Shown: one piece after another, positions 1 through 9,379 of the stretch | How positions within the stretch are numbered: position 1 is the first letter of the stretch | How the letters are laid out: each line of letters begins with the position of its first letter | Assembly: GCA_019119435.1 (NCBI GenBank) | Contig: DWWZ01000154.1 | Location: forward strand, 68,987-104,075 | Source of the DNA: Candidatus Butyricicoccus avicola | GTDB taxonomy: Bacteria > Bacillota > Clostridia > Oscillospirales > Butyricicoccaceae | Length of the DNA stretch: 35,089 nt | Direction of reading: 5' to 3' | Made by a program: the position numbers and the translations under genes | Notes under the pieces: model-generated | The model's database searches: none | The model's input: the letters and a program-made list of their open reading frames with translations, nothing else | What the model was told of the DNA's origin: nothing

Positions 1-305
1 CCGCGTGCGGCGTGGACCTGACCCAGATGCTGACCCTGCTGCGCAAGCTGGACTTCCCGCGCGCGCTGTTTGCGCGCGACATGGCCGGCTACTCCGCGGG
101 GCAGAAGAAAAAGGTGCTGCTCGCGCGCAGCCTGTGCGAGCGCGCCCACCTCTACCTGTGGGACGAGCCGCTCAACTACATTGACGTGTTCTCGCGCATG
201 CAGTTGGAGGCGCTCCTGCAGGAGGCGCAGGCGGCCATGGTCTTTGTCGAGCACGACCAGGTGTTCGTCTCCCGGACGGCCACGCAGGTGCTGACGCTCG
301 GATAG
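1..305 (+). CDS. ABC-F family ATPase, Lsa-like, 3' end only (5' truncated by window edge)
   Basis: YSAGQKKKVLLARSLCERAHLYLWDEPLNYIDVFSRMQLE: ABC signature, Walker B and the DEPLNxIDVxSRxQ motif typical of Lsa-type ABC-F proteins. Frame is open to the window start; TAG at 303-305. Confidence 0.85.
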   Translation, partial: ACGVDLTQMLTLLRKLDFPRALFARDMAGYSAGQKKKVLLARSLCERAHLYLWDEPLNYIDVFSRMQLEALLQEAQAAMVFVEHDQVFVSRTATQVLTLG

Positions 306-311
306 CGCAAA

Positions 312-342
312 AAAAGAGTCCGCCTAAAAAGCGGACTCTTTG
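312..342. terminator. bidirectional intrinsic terminator between convergent ABC-F gene and obgE
   Basis: AAAAAGAGTCCGC-ctaaaaa-GCGGACTCTTT perfect stem with A-run on one side and T-run on the other, between convergent genes. Confidence 0.85.
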
Positions 343-367
343 CTATCAGCGCCCTGGACGGGCTGTC

Positions 368-1645
368 TTAGTGGATATACTCGAACTCCATGTCGCCGAT
401 GACGACGATGCTGCCCTCCTCGACGCCCATCTGCTCCAGGCGGTCGTAGACGCCCGCGTTCTTGAGCATGCGGTCCATATAGAGGCGGGATTCGTAGTCG
501 TCGGTGTTGACGCTGCCCATGATCTTGTCGATCCAGGCGCCGCCCACGACGTAGTAGTCCTCGACCTTTTCGATCGTGATGTCGCGCTCGGTGACCGGCT
601 GGGCCTCGTCCTCGGGCGCAAACTCGGGCTCGTAGGTGAAGACCGGCGGCAGGTCCTGCAGGCGCTCCCAGGTCTGGTTGACCAGCTCGCGCACGCCCTG
701 ATTGGTCGCGGCCGACAGCTCCAAAAAGCCATAGCCGTGCGCGTCCGCGTATGCGCGGAGCTTGTCCAGCATGGCGCGGTCGTCGCCCAGCAGGTCGGTC
801 TTGTTGGCGACAATGATCTGCGGGCGGGAGGCCAGGAATTCGCTGTAGCCGGCGAGCTCGGCGTTGATGGCCTGCACGTCCTCCAGGGGATCGCGGCCCT
901 CGCTGCCGGCGGCGTCCACCAGGTGCAGCAGCAGGCGGCAGCGGTCGATGTGGCGCAGGAAGTCATGGCCCAGGCCGGCGCCCTCGGACGCGCCCTCGAT
1001 GATGCCCGGGATGTCGGCCATGACGAAGGACTGCTCCTCGGCCACGCGGACGACGCCGAGGTTGGGCACGAGGGTGGTGAAGTGATAGTTCGCGATCTTG
1101 GGGCGGGCGGCCGAGACCATGGACAGGAGCGTGGACTTGCCGACGTTCGGGAAGCCGATGAGGCCGACGTCGGCGAGCAGCTTGAGCTCGAGGGTGATCT
1201 CGCGCTCGGTGCCCGGCTGGCCGGGCTTGGCAAAGCGCGGCGCCTGGCGGGTGGGCGTTGCGAAGTGGGTGTTGCCCCAGCCGCCGTTGCCGCCCTTGGC
1301 CGCGACGAAGGGCGCGTCGTCCGACAGGTCCTTGAGGATGCGGCCGGTGGCGCGGTCGCGCACGATGGTGCCGCGCGGCACGCGGATGACGAGGTCGGCC
1401 CCGTCCTTGCCCTTCATGCGCTTGCCCATGCCGTTCTCGCCGTCCGGGGCGACATACTTCTTCTTGTAGCGGAAGTCCAGCAGCGTGGACAGGTTGTCGT
1501 CCACCCGGAAGACCACCGAGCCGCCGCGGCCGCCGTCGCCGCCGTCCGGGCCGCCCGAGGCCACGTATTTCTCGCGGTGGAAGCTGACCTTGCCGTCGCC
1601 GCCCTTGCCGGACGCGATCTTGATATTTGCTACGTCAATAAACAT
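368..1645 (-). CDS. obgE: GTPase Obg/CgtA
   Basis: MFIDVANIKIASGKGGDGKVSFHREKYVASGGPDGGDGGRGG Obg fold, GFPNVGKSTLL, DIPGIIEGA, NKTDLL. The track ORF starts at 1696, but ATG at 1645 has the canonical N-terminus and a GAGGAG RBS. Confidence 0.97.
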   Translation of the reverse strand: MFIDVANIKIASGKGGDGKVSFHREKYVASGGPDGGDGGRGGSVVFRVDDNLSTLLDFRYKKKYVAPDGENGMGKRMKGKDGADLVIRVPRGTIVRDRATGRILKDLSDDAPFVAAKGGNGGWGNTHFATPTRQAPRFAKPGQPGTEREITLELKLLADVGLIGFPNVGKSTLLSMVSAARPKIANYHFTTLVPNLGVVRVAEEQSFVMADIPGIIEGASEGAGLGHDFLRHIDRCRLLLHLVDAAGSEGRDPLEDVQAINAELAGYSEFLASRPQIIVANKTDLLGDDRAMLDKLRAYADAHGYGFLELSAATNQGVRELVNQTWERLQDLPPVFTYEPEFAPEDEAQPVTERDITIEKVEDYYVVGGAWIDKIMGSVNTDDYESRLYMDRMLKNAGVYDRLEQMGVEEGSIVVIGDMEFEYIH

Positions 1646-1738
1646 AAAACTCCTCACTTGGAAACAAGGGGTGAAAAACTTCCGGACATAAAACAAAATC
1701 CCGGAGGCATGTCCGGGATGTTGTCTTGCTTATTTGGA

Positions 1739-2020
1739 TTACTGAACTTCGTAAACCGAAACGCGCTTGCGGTCCTTGCCGACGCGCTCGAAGCGAACCA
1801 CGCCGGAAACCTTGGCGAACAGGGTGTCGTCAGAGCCTCTGCCGACATTGACGCCCGGATGGATCTTGGTGCCGCGCTGACGAACGAGGATGTTGCCAGC
1901 CGGGACAACCTGACCGTCCGCACGCTTGACGCCCAGGCGCTTGGCCTCGGAGTCACGGCCGTTCTTGGTCGAACCTACGCCCTTTTTATGAGCGAAAAAC
2001 TGTAAGCTAATCTGCAGCAT
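1739..2020 (-). CDS. rpmA: 50S ribosomal protein L27 with Firmicute-type cleavable N-terminal extension
   Basis: [44 protein letters not shown] precedes the mature N-terminus. Confidence 0.97.
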   Translation of the reverse strand: MLQISLQFFAHKKGVGSTKNGRDSEAKRLGVKRADGQVVPAGNILVRQRGTKIHPGVNVGRGSDDTLFAKVSGVVRFERVGKDRKRVSVYEVQ

Positions 2021-2348
2021 CGTTGTACACCTCCGTAACTTGGATAAACTCTGGATAATCTTGTGCCAGTTCGGACAGATGGAGCAGGAAGGCGCGCAGG
2101 GCGTCCTGCCCGTCCGGGATGCGGTCTTTGGGGAGGGTCAGGCGGATGTGTGCGCCCTCGTCCTCGATCAGGGTATCGACCGGGATGCGCTGCACGTCAT
2201 AGAGCAGGGCATGGATGAGCTGGACCGAACTGGATACCGCGGCGCAGACGATGTCCTCGCCCTCCTCGGCATAGCCGGCGTGGCCGGCCAGGTCGACGGC
2301 GGAAAGCGGGCCGTTTTGCGCGGTGCGGTAAAAGGTGACGCGGGTCAT
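2007..2348 (-). CDS. prp: ribosomal-processing cysteine protease Prp
   Basis: [19 protein letters not shown] His/Cys catalytic pattern; located between rplU and rpmA; overlaps rpmA start by 14 nt. Confidence 0.92.
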   Translation of the reverse strand: MTRVTFYRTAQNGPLSAVDLAGHAGYAEEGEDIVCAAVSSSVQLIHALLYDVQRIPVDTLIEDEGAHIRLTLPKDRIPDGQDALRAFLLHLSELAQDYPEFIQVTEVYNDAAD

Positions 2349-2353
2349 GCCGT

Positions 2354-2665
2354 TTAGGCGTGGATCGCGCTGATGGTTACCTTGGTGTAGGGCTGTCTGT
2401 GGCCCTGACGCTTTCTGTAACCCTTCTTCGGCTTCATCTTGAAGATGTTGATCTTCTTCTGCTTGCCGGTCTTGTCAGCGGTACCGGTTACGGTAGCGCC
2501 CTCGACGTACGGTGCGCCAACCTTGAGGTCTGCGCCCTCGCCGACTGCAAGCACCTTGTCAAACGTTACGGAAGCGCCGTCCTCTACGCCGAGCTTCTCC
2601 ACGTAGATCACATCGCCCTCGGATACCTTGTACTGCTTGCCACCAGTTACTAAAATTGCATACAT
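2354..2665 (-). CDS. rplU: 50S ribosomal protein L21
   Basis: [25 protein letters not shown]...[22 protein letters not shown] at 2665 preferred over the ORF-track start at 2701. Confidence 0.97.
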   Translation of the reverse strand: MYAILVTGGKQYKVSEGDVIYVEKLGVEDGASVTFDKVLAVGEGADLKVGAPYVEGATVTGTADKTGKQKKINIFKMKPKKGYRKRQGHRQPYTKVTISAIHA

Positions 2666-2757
2666 TGTGCGGTAGCACCTCTCTTTCGTTCTTAGAGTCA
2701 CGCTCTTGCGGGCGGCGACACATTTGGACGCACTTGATTTGCCCGATTCGATGCGGC
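2666..2757 (-). ncRNA. 5' leader of rplU, possible L21 leader (autoregulatory)
   Basis: About 90-nt UTR between a consensus promoter and the rplU ATG, ending ...AGAACGAAAGAGAGGTGCTACCGCACA(ATG). Resemblance to Firmicute L21 leaders is from memory; not checked with a covariance model. Confidence 0.45.
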
Positions 2758-2764
2758 TTCTGAT

Positions 2765-2793
2765 ATGATAGCAGACGGGCGGCGGCCTGTCAA
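2765..2793 (-). promoter_or_regulatory. sigma-A promoter for rplU-prp-rpmA-obgE
   Basis: Minus strand reads TTGACA (2793-2788), 17-nt spacer, TATCAT (2770-2765). Confidence 0.85.
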
Positions 2794-2859
2794 GGGGATT
2801 TTCATTTTTTCTTCAAAAAAAGTGCGGCGCGCGGACCGCCCTGGAGCCGGGCGGGCTGC

Positions 2860-2912
2860 AAAAAAAAGCGAAGGCCGGAAGCGAGGGGGCGTTCTCCCCT
2901 CCTCCGGCCTTC
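2860..2912 (-). terminator. intrinsic terminator downstream of folD
   Basis: GAAGGCCGGA ... TCCGGCCTTC inverted repeat (2870-2912), followed on the minus strand by T8. Confidence 0.8.
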
Positions 2913-2920
2913 GGCCATGC

Positions 2921-3766
2921 TTATCTTGCGGCCTTCTCCGCCGCCCGCAGGGTATTCTTCATGAGCATCGTGATGGTCATGGGGCCGACGCCGCCCGGCA
3001 CGGGCGTGAGATAGCCCGCGACCGCGGCGGCCGCCGGGTCGACGTCGCCGCACAGCTTGCCGTCGACGCGGTTCATGCCGACGTCGATGACGGCCGCGCC
3101 CGGCTTGACCATGTCGGGCGTCACGAAGTGCGCGCGGCCGACCGCCGCGACCAGGATATCGGCCTCGCGGCAGATGTCCGCCAGGCCCTGGGTGCGGCTG
3201 TGGCAGATGGTGACCGTGCCGTGCCGGTGCAGCAGCAGCATGGCCATGGGCTTGCCCACGATGTTCGAGCGGCCGATGACCACGCACCGCTTGCCCTTGG
3301 GGTCAATGCCGTATGCGTCCAGCAGCTCCATAACGCCGGCCGGCGTGCAGGGCAAAAAGTCGAAGTCCCCGATCATGATATGCCCGACGTTCGCCGGATG
3401 GAAGGCGTCCACGTCCTTCTCCGGGGGGATGGCCGCGATGACCGCCTGCTCGCTGATGTGCGCGGGCAGCGGCAGCTGGCACAGGATGCCGTGGATGCTC
3501 GGGTTGCGGCCGAGCTCCTCGACCAGCTCCAAGAGCGCCTGCTGGCTGGTCTCGGCGGGCAGCACGTACTTCTCGCTGTAGAACCCGCACTCGGCGCACG
3601 CCTTCTCCTTGTTGCGCACGTACACCTGGCTGGCCGGGTCCTCGCCCACCAGGATGACCGCAAGGCCCGGCCGCGTGCCGGCCGCGGTCAGCGCGCGCGC
3701 CTTCTCCAAAATCTCTCCTCTTACCTTGGCGGACAGCGCCTTGCCGTCCATCAAAACTGCACTCAT
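2921..3766 (-). CDS. folD: bifunctional methylenetetrahydrofolate dehydrogenase / cyclohydrolase
   Basis: [55 protein letters not shown]. Confidence 0.97.
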   Translation of the reverse strand: MSAVLMDGKALSAKVRGEILEKARALTAAGTRPGLAVILVGEDPASQVYVRNKEKACAECGFYSEKYVLPAETSQQALLELVEELGRNPSIHGILCQLPLPAHISEQAVIAAIPPEKDVDAFHPANVGHIMIGDFDFLPCTPAGVMELLDAYGIDPKGKRCVVIGRSNIVGKPMAMLLLHRHGTVTICHSRTQGLADICREADILVAAVGRAHFVTPDMVKPGAAVIDVGMNRVDGKLCGDVDPAAAAVAGYLTPVPGGVGPMTITMLMKNTLRAAEKAAR

Positions 3767-4629
3767 ATATCTTCGTTCTCCTTTACAGTTGGGTATCGAA
3801 TGGCACGCGGGTCGGCGTGCGGGTCAACAAGCTGGGTCAGCGTCCGGACGCCCCGGCGCAGGCACAGCACCAGAAGGACCAGGCCGGTGATGCACGACAC
3901 GACCGCGACCACCTGCGAGACCCGGATATCGGTCTGGCCGATGTACAGGCTGTCGGTGCGCAGGCCCTCGATGACCGCGCGCCCGGCCCCGTACCAGACC
4001 AGATAGGACAGGAAGATCTGTCCGCGGAAGCGATAAAAATAAACCGAAACCAGGTGCAGCACGACAAAGCCCAGGGCGGTCCAGACCGACTCATAGAGGA
4101 AGGTCGGGTGGAAGGGGCCGTACCCGTTGACCGTCATGCCGAGCACGCTGTCGGTCAGCGTGCCGTGCGCCTCGCCGTTTATGAAGTTGCCCCAGCGGCC
4201 AAGGCACTGGCCGATGAGCAGGCCGAGCGCGGCCACGTCGAACATGCCCGGGATGCTGGCCCGCTTGACCCGGCCGTAGATGGCCACGGCCACGAGCGCG
4301 CCGATGATGCCGCCGTAGATGGCCATGCCGCCGTGCCAGACCGCGATGATCTCGGACGGGTACTTGCTGTAGTAGTCCCACTCCCAGATGACGTAGTAGA
4401 GCCGCGCGCCCACGATGGCCGAGGGCAGGGCGGCGACCAGCGCGTCAAAGAACAGGTCGTTGTTGAAGCCGAAGCGGCGGATGCGGAGGCTGCAATAGAG
4501 GACGGCCAGGGCAAAGCCCAGGGCGATGATGACGCCGTACCAATAGATATCCTTGCCGAACACGTTGAAGGCCACCCGGTTGACGGTCACGGAGATGCCG
4601 AGGGCGGGAAAGGTGATGACATTTTCCAT
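3763..4629 (-). CDS. lgt: prolipoprotein diacylglyceryl transferase
   Basis: [46 protein letters not shown]; overlaps folD start by 4 nt. Confidence 0.95.
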   Translation of the reverse strand: MENVITFPALGISVTVNRVAFNVFGKDIYWYGVIIALGFALAVLYCSLRIRRFGFNNDLFFDALVAALPSAIVGARLYYVIWEWDYYSKYPSEIIAVWHGGMAIYGGIIGALVAVAIYGRVKRASIPGMFDVAALGLLIGQCLGRWGNFINGEAHGTLTDSVLGMTVNGYGPFHPTFLYESVWTALGFVVLHLVSVYFYRFRGQIFLSYLVWYGAGRAVIEGLRTDSLYIGQTDIRVSQVVAVVSCITGLVLLVLCLRRGVRTLTQLVDPHADPRAIRYPTVKENEDI

Positions 4630-4631
4630 AG

Positions 4632-5912
4632 TTATGCGTTCTCCTCATCCGTACACGGCAGGACGGCCGACAGCGACACGCGGCCGGGCTCGGCCCAGCG
4701 CGCAAACATCGCCTGCACGTCGGCCCCCGTGATGTCCTCGAGCGCCGCGGCAAAGTCCAGGCAGCACTCGCCCGCCGGGCTGAGCGCGGCCTGGGCCTGG
4801 CACAGCTCGTCCGGCTGGTCGAGCAGGCGCACGTTCAGGCCGTAGCACGCCTTTTTGATGCGCGTGAACAGGTCCTCGGGCACGCCGCGGGCGGCATAGT
4901 CCCGGCAGGCGGCCGCCAGCCGGTCGCGCACGGCGGCCGGGTCGCGGCTCTCGCCGCCGAAGGACACGGCCGCGGCCTCGGGCAGGATGGCATAGCTGCA
5001 CGCAAAGCGGCGGCTGATGAGCCGGTCGGCGTAGAGCGCGGCAAAGAGCGGCGCGGTCGAGCCGCACAGGATGCGCGCGGCCAGGTCGCCCAAAAGCTGG
5101 CGGCGCAGGCGGCTCTCGCCCGGGGCCAGCGCGGCGTCCTTGAAGCCCACAAGGCAGGTCGGCTGGGAGACCGCCATGCGCCGCTCGGTCACGGCCCGGG
5201 CGGCCTCCGGCCGGCGCGCGCCGTAATGGCGGACGACCGTGGGCGCGGGCGTGCGCGGCGTGAGCGCCTCGGCCTGCTGGACGAGCGCGTCAAAGTCGGC
5301 CGTGCCGCAGACGACCAGGCACATGTTGGACGGGGTATAAAAGGCGCGATGGCAGGCCAGGAGCACGTCGGGCGTGATGCGCGCGATGCTGTCCACGCTG
5401 CCCGCGATGGATTCGCGCACGGGGTGCTCGTGATAGAGCCCGGCGAACAGGCCGACGTAGGCTGCCCAGTCGGGCGTGTCCTCCATCATGCCGATCTCCT
5501 GGGCGATGATGCCCTGCTCCTTCCGGACGTTCTCCGGGGTGAAGTAGGGCGTAAAGACGAACTTGAGCAGGATCTCCAGGTTGTCGGCCAGGCGGTCGGT
5601 GCAGGAGAAGTGGTAGGCGGTCATGGTGTGGCTGGTGAAGGCGTTGGGCGAGGCGCCGGTCGCGCCGAACTTTTGCAGCGCGTTGCCGTCGGCGTCCTCG
5701 AACATCTTGTGCTCGAGAAAGTGGGCCACGCCCGCGGGCATGTCATAGCGCACGCCGTCCAGCGTGAAGGACGCGTCCACCGAGCCAAAGTTGGTCGCCA
5801 GCATGGCGAAGGTCTTGGAAAAGCCCGGGCGCGGGATGTAATAGATTTTCAGTCCGTTTGCAAGCTGGGCCTGCTGCATGACAAGGCCCAGGCGGTCGCT
5901 CTGGCGCATCAT
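4632..5912 (-). CDS. M16 family metallopeptidase, catalytic (YmfH-like)
   Basis: MMRQSDRLGLVMQQAQLANGLKIYYIPRPGFSKTFAMLATNFGSVD...VAHFLEHKMFED carries the HxxEH inverzincin motif. The 612-aa ORF in the track is a false upstream extension; the start overlaps the upstream gene's stop (ATGA). Confidence 0.9.
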   Translation of the reverse strand: MMRQSDRLGLVMQQAQLANGLKIYYIPRPGFSKTFAMLATNFGSVDASFTLDGVRYDMPAGVAHFLEHKMFEDADGNALQKFGATGASPNAFTSHTMTAYHFSCTDRLADNLEILLKFVFTPYFTPENVRKEQGIIAQEIGMMEDTPDWAAYVGLFAGLYHEHPVRESIAGSVDSIARITPDVLLACHRAFYTPSNMCLVVCGTADFDALVQQAEALTPRTPAPTVVRHYGARRPEAARAVTERRMAVSQPTCLVGFKDAALAPGESRLRRQLLGDLAARILCGSTAPLFAALYADRLISRRFACSYAILPEAAAVSFGGESRDPAAVRDRLAAACRDYAARGVPEDLFTRIKKACYGLNVRLLDQPDELCQAQAALSPAGECCLDFAAALEDITGADVQAMFARWAEPGRVSLSAVLPCTDEENA

Positions 5913-7204
5913 ACGCCCACCCCCTTCATAAAATAGACAAGGTCCAGGGCGACGCGGCGGCCGGCGGCCATGACCTGGCCGCGCTCGACCCGCGCAAGCT
6001 GCTCGATCAGCGCGTCGGGCGTCACCGAAAAGCCGGCGACCGCCTGACGGTGCCAGTAGTTTTCCAGCGAGAGCGGGCTGTCGCCCAGGGCGCGCACCTG
6101 GCCGATGAGCGTGCGGCGGGCGCGCTCGAGCTCGTCGCGGCCCAGGCCGCCGGCCTTGAGGTCGTCCATCTGGCGCAGGATCTCGCCCAGGGCCTCGTCG
6201 TAGTTCGCGTTGTCGATGCCCGAGGCCACCATCATAAGGCCCTTGACCTTGTCCAGGGCGGCCGAGGCGTAATAGCACAGGGACAGCTTTTCGCGCACAT
6301 GGACGAACAGGCGCGAGCCCGGATAGCCGCCGAGCGCGGCGCAAAAGAGCATGAGAGCCGGATAGTCCTCGTCCGCGCCGGTCAGGCCGGTGCGCAGGCC
6401 CAGGGTCAGCTTGCCCTGGGTGACCGGCATGTCCTCGGTGACCGTGCGCGGCTTGCAGTTGACGCGGCACACGTCGATCTCGGGCACGTAGCGCGGCTTG
6501 CCGCCCGGCAGGTCCAGGCCGGACTGGAAGGCCTCGGCGACCGCGTCCGGCGCGGCCGAGCCGCAGTAAAACAGCTCAACCTTGGCGTAACGGCGCACCT
6601 CCTCATAGGCCGCCCAGATGAGGTCCGGGGTCAGCTCGTCGACGCCCTCGAGCGTGCCGTACTCGCACGCGCCGAACGGCTCGTCGCGGCACATGATCTC
6701 CTGCGCACGGCGCACGGCGTAGGCGCGCGGGTTGTCGCGCAGCGCGCGGATGCGGTCGGCGAGATTGTTCCGCTCGCGTCCGGCCAGGTCCGCGCGGAAG
6801 CGGCCGGACTCCAGGCAGGGGCGGCACAGAAGGTCGCACAGGAGCGCGGCGATGCGCGCGGTCGGGTCCTCGCCCGCCGGGACCGAGGAGGGGTCCACGC
6901 CCACGGCGGCAAAGCCGAGGGACAGGCTCTCGCCCACCTTGCGCACGAAGGGCTCGACGCGCGCGCCGTACAGCCCGTCGAGCGCCGCGCCCAGGGCGGA
7001 CGGGTCCGGGCAGGACGCCGTGCCGCCGAAGAGCAGCGGCGGCAGGATGGCAAAGGGCGCATTCTGCGCGCCGAGCGGCAGGACGAATGCGGCCGAGAAG
7101 GCCGAGGTTTTGAATCGGCTGGTGGTGATGCAGGTCAGCTGGACGCCGTCCGCAAGGCGGCGCTGGGTCACAGCCTGCCTGTCGCATGTCAGGTCCGTAA
7201 TCAT
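5909..7204 (-). CDS. M16 family protein lacking HxxEH (YmfF-like, non-catalytic partner)
   Basis: RLADGVQLTCITTSRFKTSAFSAAFVLPLG...; C-terminal VREKLSLCYYASA typical of M16. The expected HxxEH position (ILPPLLFGGTA) is degenerate. Confidence 0.88.
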   Translation of the reverse strand: MITDLTCDRQAVTQRRLADGVQLTCITTSRFKTSAFSAAFVLPLGAQNAPFAILPPLLFGGTASCPDPSALGAALDGLYGARVEPFVRKVGESLSLGFAAVGVDPSSVPAGEDPTARIAALLCDLLCRPCLESGRFRADLAGRERNNLADRIRALRDNPRAYAVRRAQEIMCRDEPFGACEYGTLEGVDELTPDLIWAAYEEVRRYAKVELFYCGSAAPDAVAEAFQSGLDLPGGKPRYVPEIDVCRVNCKPRTVTEDMPVTQGKLTLGLRTGLTGADEDYPALMLFCAALGGYPGSRLFVHVREKLSLCYYASAALDKVKGLMMVASGIDNANYDEALGEILRQMDDLKAGGLGRDELERARRTLIGQVRALGDSPLSLENYWHRQAVAGFSVTPDALIEQLARVERGQVMAAGRRVALDLVYFMKGVGV

Positions 7205-7343
7205 AGAACATCCTTTCTATCTACCGTCTGCCGCGCAGTCGGCGGCAGGGATTTACCGTGGCCGGCACAAAGGCCCGCGGCCCGCACAGCGCGGCGCCTC
7301 GCAAAAAGATCGCAGGCAGCGCGCGGCGGAATTTGTCGGCTTT

Positions 7344-7379
7344 GCCGGCTTTGCGGCGGAAATACGCCGCAAAGCCGGC
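7344..7379. repeat. perfect 15-bp inverted repeat with 6-nt loop
   Basis: GCCGGCTTTGCGGCG-gaaata-CGCCGCAAAGCCGGC in the divergent intergenic region; no T-tract on either side. Confidence 0.9.
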
Positions 7380-7472
7380 GCCTCAATAGTATTAGTATAT
7401 CGCCTGCCACCGGCAAAGTCCAGAAGCCTTGCGATTTTCATAAAAATTTCAAAAAACTTTTGCCTTCTCCCC

Positions 7473-7501
7473 TTGACAAACGCCGCCCCTTCGTGTAATA
7501 T
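7473..7501 (+). promoter_or_regulatory. sigma-A promoter for ylxM-ffh
   Basis: TTGACA (7473-7478), 17-nt spacer, TAATAT (7496-7501). Confidence 0.85.
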
Positions 7502-7553
7502 AACTATCGTTGTAATTGTAAAGCCTTTGTCCTTTACACAAAGGAGGTCCCCC

Positions 7554-7919
7554 ATGAAGCAAAATCATCTGGAAATGTGCCTCCTGTTTGACTTCTACGG
7601 CGAGATGCTGACCGACAAACAGCGCGAGCTGTTCGACCTGTACTATAATGAGGACCTGTCGCTCTCCGAGATTGCCGAGCACGTGGGCATCACCCGCCAG
7701 GGCGTGCGCGACGCCATCGTCCGCGCCGAGCATACGCTCACCGAACTGGAGGAAAAGCTTGGCCTGGTCTGCCGCTACGGCAAGATCGACCAGCACATCG
7801 CGGCGCTGGCCCAGGAGGTCAAGATGCTCTCGCGCATCAACGCAAACTACATGCAAAACGACGAGATCGGCAAGATCCTCGCCCGCATGCACGAACACAT
7901 CCACGCCATCACCGGCTGA
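7554..7919 (+). CDS. ylxM: YlxM-family helix-turn-helix protein (SRP operon)
   Basis: MKQNHLEMCLLFDFYGEMLTDKQRELFDLYYNEDLSLSEIAEHVGITRQGVRDAIVRAEHTL; AAAGGAGG RBS; directly upstream of ffh. Confidence 0.93.
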   Translation: MKQNHLEMCLLFDFYGEMLTDKQRELFDLYYNEDLSLSEIAEHVGITRQGVRDAIVRAEHTLTELEEKLGLVCRYGKIDQHIAALAQEVKMLSRINANYMQNDEIGKILARMHEHIHAITG

Positions 7920-7957
7920 CCTGCGCCAGCCTTTGCTGAAAGGAGGGCCTTTCCCCA

Positions 7958-9322
7958 ATGGCATTCGAAGGCTTGACCGAAAAAATTTCATCCGCCTTTA
8001 AAAAGCTGCGCGGACAGACCCGCCTGACCGAGGCCGACGTCAAGGACGCCATGCGCGAGATCCGCCTGGCCCTGCTGGAGGCCGACGTCAACTTCAAGGT
8101 CACCAAGGATTTCATCAAGACGGTCACCGAAAAGGCGACCGACGCCGAGATCCTCGAGAGCCTGTCCCCCGCCCAGCAGGTCATCAAGATCGTAAACGAG
8201 GAGCTGGTCCAGCTCCTGGGCGGCAAGGGCGCGCGCATCACCATCGCCCCCAATCCCCCGACCATCGTCATGATGGCCGGCCTGCAGGGCTCGGGCAAGA
8301 CCACGAACGCGGCAAAGCTTGCCGGCCTGTTCAAAAAGCAGCAGCAGCGCCGCCCCCTGCTCGTCGCCTGCGACGTCTACCGTCCGGCCGCCATCGAGCA
8401 GCTCAAGGTGGTCGGCCGCCAGCTGGACATCCCGGTCTTTGACATGGGCCAGGGCGACCCGGTCGAAATCGCCAAGGAGGGCGTCATCCACGCGCGCAAG
8501 AACGGCTATGACATGGTCTTTCTGGACACGGCCGGCCGGCTGCACATCGACGAGGCCCTCATGGACGAGCTCAAAAATATCAAGGCCGCGGTCGGGCCGC
8601 ACGAGATCCTGCTCGTCGTGGACGCCATGACCGGCCAGGACGCGGTGAACGTCGCCAAGGTCTTTGACGAGGCCCTGGACATCAGCGGCGTGCTCATGAG
8701 CAAGATGGACGGCGACGCCAGAGGCGGCGCGGCCCTGTCGGTCAAGGCCGTCACGGGTAAGCCCATCATGTACATCGGCACGGGCGAGAAGCTCGACAAC
8801 ATCGAGCCCTTCCACCCCGACCGCATGGCCTCGCGCATTTTGGGCATGGGCGACGTGCTCACCCTCATCGAGAAGGCCCAGCAGGCCGTCGACCAGAAGC
8901 AGGCCGTGCAGGTGGCCAAAAAGATGTCGGCGGGCAAGCTGACGCTGACCGATTTCTACGAGCAGCTGCAGCAGGTCAAGAACATGGGCTCCATGGAGGA
9001 CATGCTCGGCATGATCCCCGGCCTGGACGCCAAGGCGCTCTCGGGCGCGCAGCTGGACGGCTCGGCCATGCGCCGCACCGAGGCCATCATCCAGTCCATG
9101 ACCCCCAAGGAGCGCGACAACCCCTCCATCATCAACTACAGCCGCAAAAAGCGCATCGCCGCCGGCTGCGGCCTCAAGATCGAGGAGGTCAACAAGCTCT
9201 TAAAGCAGTTTGAAGCCATGCAGAAGATGACAAAGCAGCTCGCCGGCATGCAAAAACGCGCCAAAAAGCGCCGCGGCAAGGGCGGCTTCCCCGGCTTTGG
9301 CGGCTTCAAGCTTCCGTTTTAA
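7958..9322 (+). CDS. ffh: signal recognition particle protein Ffh
   Basis: MAFEGLTEKISSAFKKLRGQTRLTEADV, GLQGSGKTTNAAKLA, DTAGRLHID, Met-rich M domain. Confidence 0.98.
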   Translation: MAFEGLTEKISSAFKKLRGQTRLTEADVKDAMREIRLALLEADVNFKVTKDFIKTVTEKATDAEILESLSPAQQVIKIVNEELVQLLGGKGARITIAPNPPTIVMMAGLQGSGKTTNAAKLAGLFKKQQQRRPLLVACDVYRPAAIEQLKVVGRQLDIPVFDMGQGDPVEIAKEGVIHARKNGYDMVFLDTAGRLHIDEALMDELKNIKAAVGPHEILLVVDAMTGQDAVNVAKVFDEALDISGVLMSKMDGDARGGAALSVKAVTGKPIMYIGTGEKLDNIEPFHPDRMASRILGMGDVLTLIEKAQQAVDQKQAVQVAKKMSAGKLTLTDFYEQLQQVKNMGSMEDMLGMIPGLDAKALSGAQLDGSAMRRTEAIIQSMTPKERDNPSIINYSRKKRIAAGCGLKIEEVNKLLKQFEAMQKMTKQLAGMQKRAKKRRGKGGFPGFGGFKLPF

Positions 9323-9379
9323 CCGTTGTTGTAAATGAACTTTACAAATAGAACCACCATTTCAAGGAGGTGAAAATCC

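Noticed and set aside
371-2005. 544-aa plus-strand ORF
   Set aside because: Antisense to obgE and rpmA, which are unambiguous; same antisense-composition artefact.
2765-4006. 413-aa plus-strand ORF
   Set aside because: Antisense shadow of folD and lgt; starts inside the rplU promoter.
5913-6470. N-terminal extension of the 612-aa M16 ORF
   Set aside because: Overlaps the YmfF-like gene in another frame; true start is the ATG at 5912 with recognisable M16 N-terminus.
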